Positions 17,708 through 26,569 of a DNA stretch of 64,000 nt are shown here, piece by piece. Below the pieces are notes generated by a model that saw only the letters and a program-made list of their open reading frames with translations, searched no databases and was not told where the DNA came from. The stretch is from Acidovorax sp. NCPPB 4044 (GTDB lineage: Bacteria; Pseudomonadota; Gammaproteobacteria; Burkholderiales; Burkholderiaceae_C), in NCBI RefSeq assembly GCF_028069655.1, contig NZ_JAMCOS010000001.1, positions 4,122,001 through 4,186,000 on the forward strand. The letters run 5' to 3'. Within the stretch, counting starts at the first letter, position 1. Every line of letters starts with the position of its first letter. The translations under genes and the position numbers were made by a program.

Positions 17708-20700
17708 TCATGCGGTTTCTCCTTGGTCCAGCGTGGGGCGGACGAGCTGGTCCGCGACGGGTGTGTCGAGCCAGTCCACGCGGTTCATCTTGCGCAGCAC
17801 GATGAATTCGTCGCGGTTGGTGCCGATCGTTCCGTAGTAGTTGAAGCCGTAGCTCAGCTGCGCATAGCCACCGATCATGTGGGTGGGCTTGAGCACCACG
17901 CGCGTGACCGAGTTGTGGATGCCGCCGCGCGTGCCGGTCACTTCCGAACCGGGGGTGTTCACGATCTTTTCCTGCGCGTGGTACATCATCACCATGCCGG
18001 GCTTGACGCGTTGGCTCACCACCGCACGGGCGGTGAGCGCACCGTTGGCGTTGAAGAGTTCGATCCAGTCGTTGTCCTCGATCTGCGCGCGCTTCGCATC
18101 GTCTTCGCTGATCCACACGCAGGGCCCGCCGCGGCTCAGCGTGAGCATGAGCAGGTTGTCGGTGTACGTGGAGTGGATGCCCCACTTCTGGTGCGGCGTG
18201 ATGAAGTTCAGTGCGATTTCCGGATGGCCGTTGGGCTTGCGGCCCTGCACCTCGGCCGTGGCCTTCAGGTCCACCGGAGGACGGTAGCTGCTGAAGCCTT
18301 CGCCGAACGCCAGCATCCACGGGTGGTCGATGTAGAAGTGCTGGCGGCCCGTCAGCGTGCGCCATGGGATCAGCTCGTGCACGTTCGTGTAGCCGGCGTT
18401 GTAGCTGACCTTCTCGCTCTCCAGCCCGCTCCAGGTGGGCGAGCTGATGATCTTGCGCGGCTGCGCCTGCACGTCGCGGAAGCGGATCTTCTCGTCTTCG
18501 CGGTGCAGTGCCAGATGGGTATGGTCTCGCCCCGTCTGCTTGCCCAGCGCGTCCCAGGCCTTCACGGCCACGTGGCCGTTGGTCTCGGGTGCGAGCTGCA
18601 GGATCACCTCGCAGGCGTCGATGTCGGATTCGATGCGCGGCATGCCTTGCGTCGGCCCGGGCGCGGCCACGGCGCCGTTCAGTTCGCGCAGTTGCTGCAC
18701 CTCGTCCTTCGTATCCCAGCCGATGCCCTTGCCGCCGTTGCCCACCTTCTCCATCAGGGGGCCCAGCGCCGTGAAGCGGCGATACAGGTTGGGGTAGTCT
18801 CGCTCCACCACACTCATCTGCGGGCCGGTCTTGCCGGGCACGAGATCGCATTCGCCGCGTGCCCAGTCGGCGACGCCGAAAGGCTGGGCCAGCTCCCCGG
18901 GGGTGTCGTGCGCGATCGGCGTGAGCACCAGGTCGCGCTCCACACCCAGGTGGCCGGGGGCCAGCGCGCTGAAGCTGCGGGCAAAGCCCTTGTAGATGTC
19001 CCAGTCGCTGCGCGACTGCCAGGCCGGGTCCACCGCCGTGGAGAGCGGGTGGATGAAAGGATGCATGTCGCTGGTGTTGAGATCGTTCTTCTCGTACCAG
19101 GTGGCCGTGGGCAGAACGATGTCCGAATAGAGGCAGGTCGTGCTCATGCGGAAGTCGAGCGTGACCAGCAGGTCCAGCTTGCCCTCGGGCGCCTGCGCAT
19201 GCCATTCCACCTCATTGGGCTTGGCATCGCCTGCGCCCAGGTCCTTGCCCTGCACGCCATTGCGCGTGCCCAGCAGGTGCTTGAGGAAGTATTCATGTCC
19301 CTTGCCCGACGATCCCAGGATGTTGGAGCGCCACACGAACATGTTGCGCGGCCAGTTGTCGGGGTGGTCCGGGTCGGTGCAGCTCATTTTGAGCTGGCCG
19401 TTCTGCAGGGCCTGCACGGCATAGGCCTTCGGATCCATGCCTGCGGCATCGGCATCGCGCACCACCTGCAGCGGATTGGTCTTCAGTTGCGGTGCCGAAG
19501 GCAGCCAGCCCATGCGCTCGGCGCGCACGTTGTAGTCGATCATGCTGCCGCCGAACTGGGCACGGTCGGCCAGGGGCGAAAGCACCTCCTCCACGCCGAG
19601 CTTCTCGTAGCGCCACTGGTCGGTGTGCGCATAGAAGAAGCTGGTGGAGTTCTGCTGGCGCGGCGGGCGGATCCAGTCCAGCGCGAAGGCCAGCGCGGTC
19701 CAGCCCGTCTGCGGGCGCAACTTCTCCTGGCCTACGTAGTGCGCCCAGCCACCCCCGCTCTGGCCGATGCAGCCGCACATCATCAGCATGTTGATGATGC
19801 CCCGGTAGTTCATGTCGCAGTGGTACCAGTGGTTCATCGCCGCACCGATGATGACCATCGAGCGCCCGCGGGTCTGGTGCGCGTTCTCGGCAAACTGGCG
19901 GGCCACGGCGATCACCTGAGCGCGCGGCGTGCCGGTGATCTTCTCCTGCCACGCGGGCGTGTAGGGGGTGTCGTCGTCGTAGCTGGTGGCCGCGTTCTCG
20001 CCGGGCAACCCGCGCGCCACACCGTAATGCGCCACCTGCAGGTCGAACACGGTGGCCACCAGCAGCTCGCGCGCCGTGCCATCGGCATCCACGGTGGACA
20101 GGCGCCGCACGGGCACGGTGCGCGCGATCACGTCCGACTGCACGTTGGCAGGGAAGTGCTCGCTGGCAATGCCGCCGAAGTACGGGAACCCGACCTGCGC
20201 CGTCTCCCAGCCCTGCGCCTCCTGGGGCCCAGCCTCCATCAAAGACAGCCGCAGCCGCACGGCGGCACCGGTGCGTGCATCCTTGTCCTCCAGATTCCAC
20301 TGGCCCTGGTCTGCCCGCCCGTCCGGCCCCCAGCGGAACCCGATGGCGCCCTGGGGACACACCACGTCGCCGTGCTCGTCGAGCGCGACCGTCTTCCAGT
20401 CGGGGTGGTTGTCCTGCCCCAGCCGGCCCGCGAAATCGCTGGCGCGCAGATAGCGGTCGGGAACCCGCAACACGCTGCCGTCCGCAAGCGTGTGCTCGCG
20501 CAAGGTCACGAGCATGGGCATGTCGGTGTAGCGGCGCACGTATTCGTCGAAGTAGGCGCTGCGCTCGCCCTGCTCGGGGAAATAGAACTCCCGCAGGATC
20601 ACGTGGCCCATCGCCATGGCCACGGCCGCGTCGGTGCCCTGCTTGGGGTTCATCCAGATGTCGGCCAGCTTGGCGACTTCGGAATAGTCGGGCGTGACGG

Positions 20701-21535
20701 CCACCGTCTTCGTGCCTTTGTAGCGCACCTCGGTGAAGAAGTGGGCATCGGGCGTGCGCGTCTGCGGAACGTTGGAGCCCCAGGCGATGATGTAGCCGGC
20801 GTTGTACCAGTCGGCCGATTCGGGCACGTCGGTCTGCTCGCCCCAGACCTGCGGGCTGGAGGGCGGCAGGTCGCAGTACCAGTCGTAGAAGCTCATGCAC
20901 ACGCCGCCGATGAGGCTCAGGTAGCGCGATCCTGCCGCGTAGCTCACCATCGACATTGCGGGAATGGGGGAGAAGCCGATGATGCGGTCGGGCCCGTGGC
21001 GCCGGATGGTATGGATGTTGGAGGCTGCCACGATCTCGTTGACCTCGTCCCAGGTCGATCGCGCGAAGCCGCCCAGGCCGCGCATGCGCTGGTAGCTCTG
21101 GCGCGTGGCTTCGTTGCCGACGATGGAGGCCCAGGCCTCCACGGGCGCCAGCGTGGCGCGGGCCTCGCGCCAGGCCTGCAGCAGCCGCGCACGCACCATG
21201 GGGTATTTCACGCGGTTGGCGCTGTAGAGGTACCAGCTGTAGCTTGCCCCGCGCGCGCAGCCCCGCGGCTCGTGGTTGGGCATGTCCCAGCGCGTGCGCG
21301 GGTAGTCGGTCTGCTGGGTTTCCCAGGTGACGATCCCGCCCTTGACGTAGATCTTCCACGAGCAGGAGCCCGTGCAGTTCACGCCGTGGGTGGAGCGCAC
21401 GATCTTGTCGTGCGCCCAGCGGTTGCGGTAGGCGTCTTCCCAGGTGCGGTCTTCGCCATTGACCTGGCCATGGCCATCGGCGAACGATTCGCGCGGCTGG
21501 CTGAAGTACGTGAGGCGGTCGAGAAAGTGGCTCAT
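17708..21535 (-). CDS. narG: Respiratory nitrate reductase alpha subunit (molybdopterin)
   Basis: 1275 residues, usual length about 1250. It reduces nitrate to nitrite at a bis-MGD molybdenum centre on the cytoplasmic side, during anaerobic respiration. The N-terminal FS0 cluster region HGVNCTGSCSWKIYVKGG with its His ligand is present, followed by WETQQTDYPRTRWDMPNHEP and RGCARGASYSWYLYSANR. The C-terminal region has VMMYHAQEKIVNTPGSEV and the NRDEFIVLRKMNRVDW end typical of NarG. A 219-base leader separates it from narK2 and contains an FNR-type site, so narG probably has its own anaerobic promoter. Confidence 0.99.
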   Translation of the reverse strand: MSHFLDRLTYFSQPRESFADGHGQVNGEDRTWEDAYRNRWAHDKIVRSTHGVNCTGSCSWKIYVKGGIVTWETQQTDYPRTRWDMPNHEPRGCARGASYSWYLYSANRVKYPMVRARLLQAWREARATLAPVEAWASIVGNEATRQSYQRMRGLGGFARSTWDEVNEIVAASNIHTIRRHGPDRIIGFSPIPAMSMVSYAAGSRYLSLIGGVCMSFYDWYCDLPPSSPQVWGEQTDVPESADWYNAGYIIAWGSNVPQTRTPDAHFFTEVRYKGTKTVAVTPDYSEVAKLADIWMNPKQGTDAAVAMAMGHVILREFYFPEQGERSAYFDEYVRRYTDMPMLVTLREHTLADGSVLRVPDRYLRASDFAGRLGQDNHPDWKTVALDEHGDVVCPQGAIGFRWGPDGRADQGQWNLEDKDARTGAAVRLRLSLMEAGPQEAQGWETAQVGFPYFGGIASEHFPANVQSDVIARTVPVRRLSTVDADGTARELLVATVFDLQVAHYGVARGLPGENAATSYDDDTPYTPAWQEKITGTPRAQVIAVARQFAENAHQTRGRSMVIIGAAMNHWYHCDMNYRGIINMLMMCGCIGQSGGGWAHYVGQEKLRPQTGWTALAFALDWIRPPRQQNSTSFFYAHTDQWRYEKLGVEEVLSPLADRAQFGGSMIDYNVRAERMGWLPSAPQLKTNPLQVVRDADAAGMDPKAYAVQALQNGQLKMSCTDPDHPDNWPRNMFVWRSNILGSSGKGHEYFLKHLLGTRNGVQGKDLGAGDAKPNEVEWHAQAPEGKLDLLVTLDFRMSTTCLYSDIVLPTATWYEKNDLNTSDMHPFIHPLSTAVDPAWQSRSDWDIYKGFARSFSALAPGHLGVERDLVLTPIAHDTPGELAQPFGVADWARGECDLVPGKTGPQMSVVERDYPNLYRRFTALGPLMEKVGNGGKGIGWDTKDEVQQLRELNGAVAAPGPTQGMPRIESDIDACEVILQLAPETNGHVAVKAWDALGKQTGRDHTHLALHREDEKIRFRDVQAQPRKIISSPTWSGLESEKVSYNAGYTNVHELIPWRTLTGRQHFYIDHPWMLAFGEGFSSYRPPVDLKATAEVQGRKPNGHPEIALNFITPHQKWGIHSTYTDNLLMLTLSRGGPCVWISEDDAKRAQIEDNDWIELFNANGALTARAVVSQRVKPGMVMMYHAQEKIVNTPGSEVTGTRGGIHNSVTRVVLKPTHMIGGYAQLSYGFNYYGTIGTNRDEFIVLRKMNRVDWLDTPVADQLVRPTLDQGETA

Positions 21536-21754
21536 CGTGGTTCCTTTGAAAATCGTTGTGTCATCCGTTGCGCTGGCGCTGCAACCGCTTCACCGGGAGC
21601 AGGCACGCCATCACGCATCCGTTGGCCGCGGAGCAGGCCACGCGAGCGCACACCGTGGAACCGGCTTTGCCGGACCACCGGAGTGGCCTCCCTTTCCACG
21701 CACCAGCGTGAGAAGGGGGCAGCGGCGCAGCCGCACAAGAGGAGTTGATCCGCA
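21536..21754. other. narK2-narG gap: leader with GC-rich hairpin elements
   Basis: 219 non-coding bases. They hold a hairpin with arms CCGGC and GCCGG around TTT, nested in GTGG and CCAC arms (about 21655-21678), and a nearby inverted pair around CACGCACCAGCGTG. Such GC-rich nested dyads look like intergenic repeat fragments. Most of the gap would be the narG 5' leader if transcription starts below the FNR site at its right end. Confidence 0.45.
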
Positions 21755-21758
21755 TCAG
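21745..21758 (-). promoter_or_regulatory. FNR/ANR-type site upstream of narG
   Basis: Read on the plus strand: TTGAT CCGC ATCAG, nine of ten positions of TTGAT-N4-ATCAA. It overlaps the stop codon of narK2 and lies about 210 bases upstream of narG. An activating site centred 41 bases upstream of a start would put the narG transcript start near 21710. Anaerobic control of nar operons by FNR-type regulators is well established; use of this site is inferred. Confidence 0.55.
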
Positions 21759-23197
21759 CACGGCATTTCTGCGCGGCGGCGCGCGTAGTACCACCAGGTG
21801 ATGCCGATGCACAGCAGGTAGAAGGCGGCGAACACCCACAGCGCCAGTTCGGGCCCACCCGTCGCCGCGATGGAGCTGCCGTAACTCTTGGGGATGAAGA
21901 AGCCGCCGTAGGCACCCAGCGCGCCCGCGAAACCCAGTGCCGCGGCGCCCTCGGTGTTGCCTTCGCGCGTGGCCTGGGCACGGGCTTCGGCGCTGCCCGC
22001 GCGCACTTCGGCCAGGCGCAGGTTCAGGAAGATCACGGGAATCATCCGGAAGGTGGATCCGTTGCCGATGCCGGTGGTCAGAAACAGCACCATGAACATC
22101 GCAAAGAAGCCTGCGAAGCTGCCTTCGGCCGGGCCCAGCGCAAGCGCGTACCCCCCCGTTCCCTTGGGCAGAAAAGCCAGCACACCCACCACCGCCAGGA
22201 CCATCACGGCGAAGTTCCACAGCGTCACCTGCGCACCGCCCAGCTTGTCGGAGAGCCATCCTCCGACGGGCCGGATCAGAGCGCCCATCAACGGCCCCAG
22301 CCACGCGTAGGCGAGCGGATTCACCTCGGGGAACTGGCTCTTGATGAGGAGTGGAAATCCCGCCGAGAAGCCGATGAAGGAGCCGAAGGTGCCGAGGTAA
22401 AGCACACACATGATCCAGTTGTGCTTGCGGCGGAAGATGGCTGCCTGCGCTGCGAAGGAAGCCCGGGCGTCGGCGATGTCGTTCATGCCGAACCACGCGG
22501 CCAGCGATGCGATCGCAATCCACGGAACCCAGATGAAGGCGGCGTTCTGCGCCCAGACCTGCTGCGCCTGGCCGCCCTTCACCATCGTCTGGGCATCGCC
22601 ACCCAGCACGCCGAAGATGCCGGCGGTGATCACGAGCGGACTGAGGAACTGCACCACCGAGACACCCAGGTTGCCCAGCCCCGCGTTCACGCCGAGCGCC
22701 GACCCCTTGCGCTCCTTCGGAAAGAAGAAGCTGATGTTGGCCATGCTGGAGCTGAAATTGCCGCCGCCCAGCCCGCACAGCAACGCGAGCGCCAGCATGG
22801 TGGGATAGGCGGTGGTGTTGTCCTGAACGGCATATCCGATGCCCAGCGCCGGCACCAGCAGCGAGGCGGTGGAGATCGCGGTCCAGCGGCGCCCGCCGAA
22901 CACCGGCACCATGAACGAATAGAAGATGCGCAGCGTGGCACCCGACAGCGCGGGCGCGGCGGCCAACCAGAAAAGCTGGTTGGTCGAGTAGCGAAAGCCC
23001 AGGGCGGGCAGGCTCACGGCCACCACGCTCCACACCTGCCAGATGGCGAAGGCCAGGAACAGCGCGGGCACCGAGATCCAGAGGTTGAGGCGCGCAACGG
23101 CCTCGCCTTCGCGTTCCCAGAAGGCCTTGTCCTCGGGGGTCCAGAGCGTGAGCAGCCGGCCCTGCCGGGCGGTGTGGCCAGATGAAGTCGCAGGCAT
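21755..23197 (-). CDS. narK2: NarK-type nitrate/nitrite transporter (second copy)
   Basis: 480 residues with about 12 membrane helices, a major facilitator superfamily member of the nitrate-nitrite porter group. Typical segments are the helix-5 GLGGGNFSSSMANISFFFPKERKG and the second signature GIGNGSTFRMIPVIFLN. These two Gly-rich motifs define nitrate transporters. ATG 23197 is preceded by GGGAGGA. It is 26 bases downstream of narK1 on the same strand; pairs of a type 1 and a type 2 NarK are common in denitrifying proteobacteria. The longer N-terminus (LWTPEDKAFWEREGE) fits the NarK2, nitrate/nitrite antiporter type. Confidence 0.95.
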   Translation of the reverse strand: MPATSSGHTARQGRLLTLWTPEDKAFWEREGEAVARLNLWISVPALFLAFAIWQVWSVVAVSLPALGFRYSTNQLFWLAAAPALSGATLRIFYSFMVPVFGGRRWTAISTASLLVPALGIGYAVQDNTTAYPTMLALALLCGLGGGNFSSSMANISFFFPKERKGSALGVNAGLGNLGVSVVQFLSPLVITAGIFGVLGGDAQTMVKGGQAQQVWAQNAAFIWVPWIAIASLAAWFGMNDIADARASFAAQAAIFRRKHNWIMCVLYLGTFGSFIGFSAGFPLLIKSQFPEVNPLAYAWLGPLMGALIRPVGGWLSDKLGGAQVTLWNFAVMVLAVVGVLAFLPKGTGGYALALGPAEGSFAGFFAMFMVLFLTTGIGNGSTFRMIPVIFLNLRLAEVRAGSAEARAQATREGNTEGAAALGFAGALGAYGGFFIPKSYGSSIAATGGPELALWVFAAFYLLCIGITWWYYARRRAEMPC

Positions 23198-23223
23198 GGA
23201 AGTCCTCCCTTTGTGTTTCGCGT

Positions 23224-24531
23224 TCACCGAGCGGCCGCGTCCATCACATCGGTGCGCCGCACCTCGGTGAAGTACATCCAGACCAGTGACACCCAGACCA
23301 CGCCGTACATCAGCATGAAGGCGCTCGACCGCACTCCCGTCCAATCCATGAGCACGCCGAAAAGAATGGGCAGCACGAAGCCGCCGAGCCCGCCGGCCAG
23401 GCCCACGATGCCGCTGATGGCGCCGATGTTGGTGGGGTAGTCGTCGCTGATGTACTTGAAGACGCTGGCCTTGCCGAAGGCCATGGCGATGCCCAGCACG
23501 AACATGAGCCCGGTGAACGCATACACGTTCAGGCCGATGTGGAAACTGCGCGGCCCGTCCACGGCGAGCACCGTGAAATCGGTCTGCGGATACGACAGCA
23601 GGAAGAGGCACATCCAACACACCCACAGCACCCACCAGGTCACGCTGTGCGCGCCGTACTTGTCGCTGAGCGCGCCGCCGATCGCGCGCAGCACGCCGCC
23701 GGGCAGCGAGAAGCACGCGGCCAGCAGCGCCGCCACGCGGATGTCCAGGCCGTATTCGCCCACGTAGTACTGCACCATCCAGAGCGACAGCGCCACGTAG
23801 CCGCCGAACACGATGCTGTAGTACTGGCAATACTTCAGCACGCGCGGATCCTTCAAGGCCTGCAACTGGTCGAGGAAGGTCACGTGGCTGGGAACGCGGT
23901 GCGACGGGTCGCTGTGGCTGAAGAGCCAGAAGAGCACCAGCGTGCCGAGCATGATGGCCGCATACACCTGCGGGACCGCCGCCCATCCGAAAGCGACGAG
24001 GATCGCCGGCGCCACGAACTTGTTCACGGCGGCGCCGGAGTTTCCCGCTCCGTAGATGCCCATGGCCGTGCCTTGGCGTGCCTTCGGAAACCAGCGCGCC
24101 ACATAGGGCGTGCCCACCGAGAACGAGCCACCCGCCAACCCCACGAAAAGACCGATGGTGAGGAAGTGCCAGTATTCCGTGGCGTAGCCCATGGTCCAGA
24201 TGGCCGGCACGGTGGCGGCCATCAGGCAGGCCATCACGATGCGGCCGCCGTAGCGGTCGGTCCAGATGCCGAGCGGCACGCGCACCAGCGAGCCGGTCAG
24301 CACCGGCATGGCCGTGAGCAATCCGAACTGCGTGGCGTTCAGGTTCAGCATCTTCTTGATCGGGATGCCGATGACGCCGAACATCATCCACACCATGAAG
24401 CACACGGTGAAGGCCAGCGTGCTCACGGCGAGCACCGCCCAGGCCTGGTGCGCCGGCCGGGCTGCGGAGTCGGGAAGGGGGATGGGGCTGCTGCTGCCCC
24501 GGGCATGGGCTGTGGCGCTTGCTTGTGCCAT
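23224..24531 (-). CDS. narK1: NarK-type nitrate transporter (first copy)
   Basis: 435 residues, about 12 membrane helices. Nitrate-porter motifs are present: GLAGGSFSVGTPYVARWFPKARQG in helix 5 and FGKASVFKYISDDYPTNIGAISG in the second half. Sequence style (short N-terminus, LNLNATQFGLLTAMPVL) fits the type 1 nitrate/proton symporter. It opens the nar transcription run. ATG 24531 was chosen because the protein then starts MAQASATA just before the first membrane helix. Frames further upstream would read through the inverted-repeat region. Confidence 0.95.
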   Translation of the reverse strand: MAQASATAHARGSSSPIPLPDSAARPAHQAWAVLAVSTLAFTVCFMVWMMFGVIGIPIKKMLNLNATQFGLLTAMPVLTGSLVRVPLGIWTDRYGGRIVMACLMAATVPAIWTMGYATEYWHFLTIGLFVGLAGGSFSVGTPYVARWFPKARQGTAMGIYGAGNSGAAVNKFVAPAILVAFGWAAVPQVYAAIMLGTLVLFWLFSHSDPSHRVPSHVTFLDQLQALKDPRVLKYCQYYSIVFGGYVALSLWMVQYYVGEYGLDIRVAALLAACFSLPGGVLRAIGGALSDKYGAHSVTWWVLWVCWMCLFLLSYPQTDFTVLAVDGPRSFHIGLNVYAFTGLMFVLGIAMAFGKASVFKYISDDYPTNIGAISGIVGLAGGLGGFVLPILFGVLMDWTGVRSSAFMLMYGVVWVSLVWMYFTEVRRTDVMDAAAR

Positions 24532-24888
24532 GGCATTCGTCCTTGGGAAGGCCCCGCAGATGGTCCGCAGGGCATGGACGCATGGTCCCGCGAACGTCGC
24601 CGGCTGCACATCCTCCGGTGGAGGGTGCCGGCCGTTGCGAAAGGAGGATGCGCTGCTGCCGCCGCATCCTCCGAAAGAACTATGCGCAAGGCGCGCACTC
24701 GCCATGCGCCATGCCTCCTGCGCTACCACAGGCATGCCCGCGCGGCCGTGCATACCGATATCCGGATTCCTCCAATACCGCCCACGGCACGCTTCCTATC
24801 ATCGGCAGCCAGGGCTTCGGCGCTGCCACTGCGGGACGCTGCAGCCCCTCAGAAACCACAAAACCTGTACTCCGGGAGGACCCATCCA
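24532..24888. other. Divergent intergenic region, narK1 / amino-acid binding protein
   Basis: 357 bases without a supported gene. They should carry the narK1 promoter leftward and the binding-protein promoter rightward. A perfect inverted repeat lies at 24643-24672. I looked for FNR sites (TTGAT-N4-ATCAA) and NarL heptamers (TACYYMT) and saw no convincing match, although the nar genes suggest such control. A GGGAGGA Shine-Dalgarno sequence lies just before 24889. Confidence 0.6.
24643..24672. repeat. Perfect 10-bp inverted repeat upstream of narK1
   Basis: Arms GGAGGATGCG (24643-24652) and CGCATCCTCC (24663-24672) flank a 10-base spacer. The same CATCCTCC octamer appears once more about 40 bases to the left, in a CCTCC-GGT-GGAGG dyad. 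No T-run follows, so it is not an obvious terminator. It could be a dimeric regulator operator or a leader hairpin. Confidence 0.5.
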
Positions 24889-25716
24889 ATGATCCGTATC
24901 CAGCTCCATAAACTCCCCCGCAACGCCGTGCTGCTCGCAGCCCTGGCCGCCGCCTCCACCCTGTCCTGGGCTGACCGCCTGGGCGACATCAAGAAGGCCG
25001 GCGTGGTGCGCGTGGCCGCCTTCGACGCCAACCCACCGTTCGGGCAGGTCGACCCCAAGACGCGCAAGATCGTCGGGCTGGATGTGGACGTGGCGGCGGA
25101 ACTCGCCAGGGCACTCGGCGTGAAGCTGGAGATCGTTGCCACCAATCCGGCCAACCGCATTCCGCTGCTCACGTCGGGCAAGGTGGACCTCGTGCTGGCC
25201 AACTTCACCATCACCGAAGAGCGCGCCAAGGTCGTGAACTTCAGCACGCCCTACTTCGCCTCGGGCACCCAGTTCATCGCTAAGAAGGGCACGCTCAAGT
25301 CGCCCGACCAGTTGAATGCGCTGCGCATCGGCGTGGACAAGGGCACCACCAACGAGATCCAGCTGCGCCAGAAGTACCCGCAGGCCACGCTGGTGGCCTA
25401 TGACGACACGCCCTTCGCCTTCGCTGCGCTGCGCAACGGCAACGTGCAGGCCATCTCGCAGGATGGCCCCAAGCTCATCGGCCTGCTGTCCACCGTGCCG
25501 GACCGCGACAAGTACGAGATCCCGCCCTTCGCGATCTCGCAGGACTACATCGGCGTAGGCATTCCCAAGGGCGAAGCCGCGCTCACCGATGCCGTGAATA
25601 CGGCGCTGCACGCCATCGAAGCGGACGGCCGTGCGCAGAAGATCCACGACGCATGGTTCGGCCCCGGCACCGCCACGCCGTTGCAGCGCATCTTCAAGAT
25701 CGGCGATCCCTCCTGA
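24889..25716 (+). CDS. ABC importer substrate-binding protein (polar amino acid type)
   Basis: 275 residues with a signal peptide (hydrophobic NAVLLAALAAASTLSWA, cleavage after SWA). The mature protein is a family 3 solute-binding protein: VRVAAFDANPPFGQVD, GLDVDVAAELARALG, LVLANFTITEERAKVVNFSTPYFASG (the Glu-Arg motif of amino-acid binders) and LRIGVDKGTTNE. It delivers a probably amino-acid-like ligand to the two permeases encoded next. No ATPase gene belongs to the cluster. Confidence 0.93.
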   Translation: MIRIQLHKLPRNAVLLAALAAASTLSWADRLGDIKKAGVVRVAAFDANPPFGQVDPKTRKIVGLDVDVAAELARALGVKLEIVATNPANRIPLLTSGKVDLVLANFTITEERAKVVNFSTPYFASGTQFIAKKGTLKSPDQLNALRIGVDKGTTNEIQLRQKYPQATLVAYDDTPFAFAALRNGNVQAISQDGPKLIGLLSTVPDRDKYEIPPFAISQDYIGVGIPKGEAALTDAVNTALHAIEADGRAQKIHDAWFGPGTATPLQRIFKIGDPS

Positions 25717-25810
25717 AGGCCGGCGCGTCCCGGGGCGCGCACCGCTGACGTCCAATTCTTCAGCCAAGACGGTCGCGCCCCAACGGGCCCGGCCGTCGCG
25801 GCCATGGCCG

Positions 25811-26569
25811 ATGACCGACCTTTCTTTCCCGGCGCTGCAGGAACTGCTGCTCGCGCCACGCTACCTGGGCTGGCTGCTCGACGGCTGGCTGATGACGCTG
25901 TGGTCCTCGCTGCTGGTGATCGCCGCATCCACCGTGCTCGGTGCGGCACTCGCGGCAGCGCGCGAGAGCGGCCGCGCGTCACTCGTGCGCGCCACGGGAA
26001 TCTACCTTTCCCTGGTGCGCAACACGCCGCTGCTCGTGCAGTTGCTGTTCTGGTACTTCGGACTGCCTTCGCTGCTGCCCGAGGGCGTGCTCGAATGGCT
26101 GAATGGCGCGCATGCACTGACACTGTTCGGTATGGTCGTGGCGCGATGGCCTTCGTTCGAATTCCTCGCGGCCTTGGCCGGGCTGGTGCTCTATTCGGCC
26201 GCCTATGTGGGCGAGGACATCCGCTCGGGCCTGCGCGGCGTGCCGGGCGGCCAGCGCGCTGCCGCGCTGGCACTGGGCTTCACACCGGGCCAGGCCTTGC
26301 GCCATGTGGTGCTGCCGCAGGCCCTGCGGATCGCCGCGCCGCCGCTCATCGGCCAGGGCATGAACATCCTCAAGAACACTTCGCTGGGCATGGCCATCGG
26401 CCTGGTGGAGCTGTCGTACCGCGCCCGCCAGGTGGAGGCCGAGACCTGGAAGACCTTCCAGGTCTACGGCATCTCCACCCTGCTCTACATCCTCGCCATT
26501 GCGCTGCTGGGTGCCGTGGGGCGCCTTGCGCAGCGGCGGGCCCCGGGCGCGCGGCACAGGGCGGCATGA
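25811..26569 (+). CDS. ABC amino-acid transporter permease 1
   Basis: 252 residues. It has about five membrane helices and the HisM-type permease pattern: SLVRNTPLLVQLLFWYFGLP near the middle and the ATPase-contact EAA-like loop QRAAALALGFTPGQALRHVVLPQALR. The ATG at 25811 is 94 bases after the binding-protein gene. The stop overlaps the start of the second permease (ATGA), so the two are translated together and probably form a heterodimer. Confidence 0.93.
   Translation: MTDLSFPALQELLLAPRYLGWLLDGWLMTLWSSLLVIAASTVLGAALAAARESGRASLVRATGIYLSLVRNTPLLVQLLFWYFGLPSLLPEGVLEWLNGAHALTLFGMVVARWPSFEFLAALAGLVLYSAAYVGEDIRSGLRGVPGGQRAAALALGFTPGQALRHVVLPQALRIAAPPLIGQGMNILKNTSLGMAIGLVELSYRARQVEAETWKTFQVYGISTLLYILAIALLGAVGRLAQRRAPGARHRAA

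Noticed and set aside
17498..21748. A 1416-codon open frame on the plus strand antisense to narG
   Set aside because: It mirrors codon bias of narG in a GC-rich genome, shows no domain and lies opposite an unmistakable gene.
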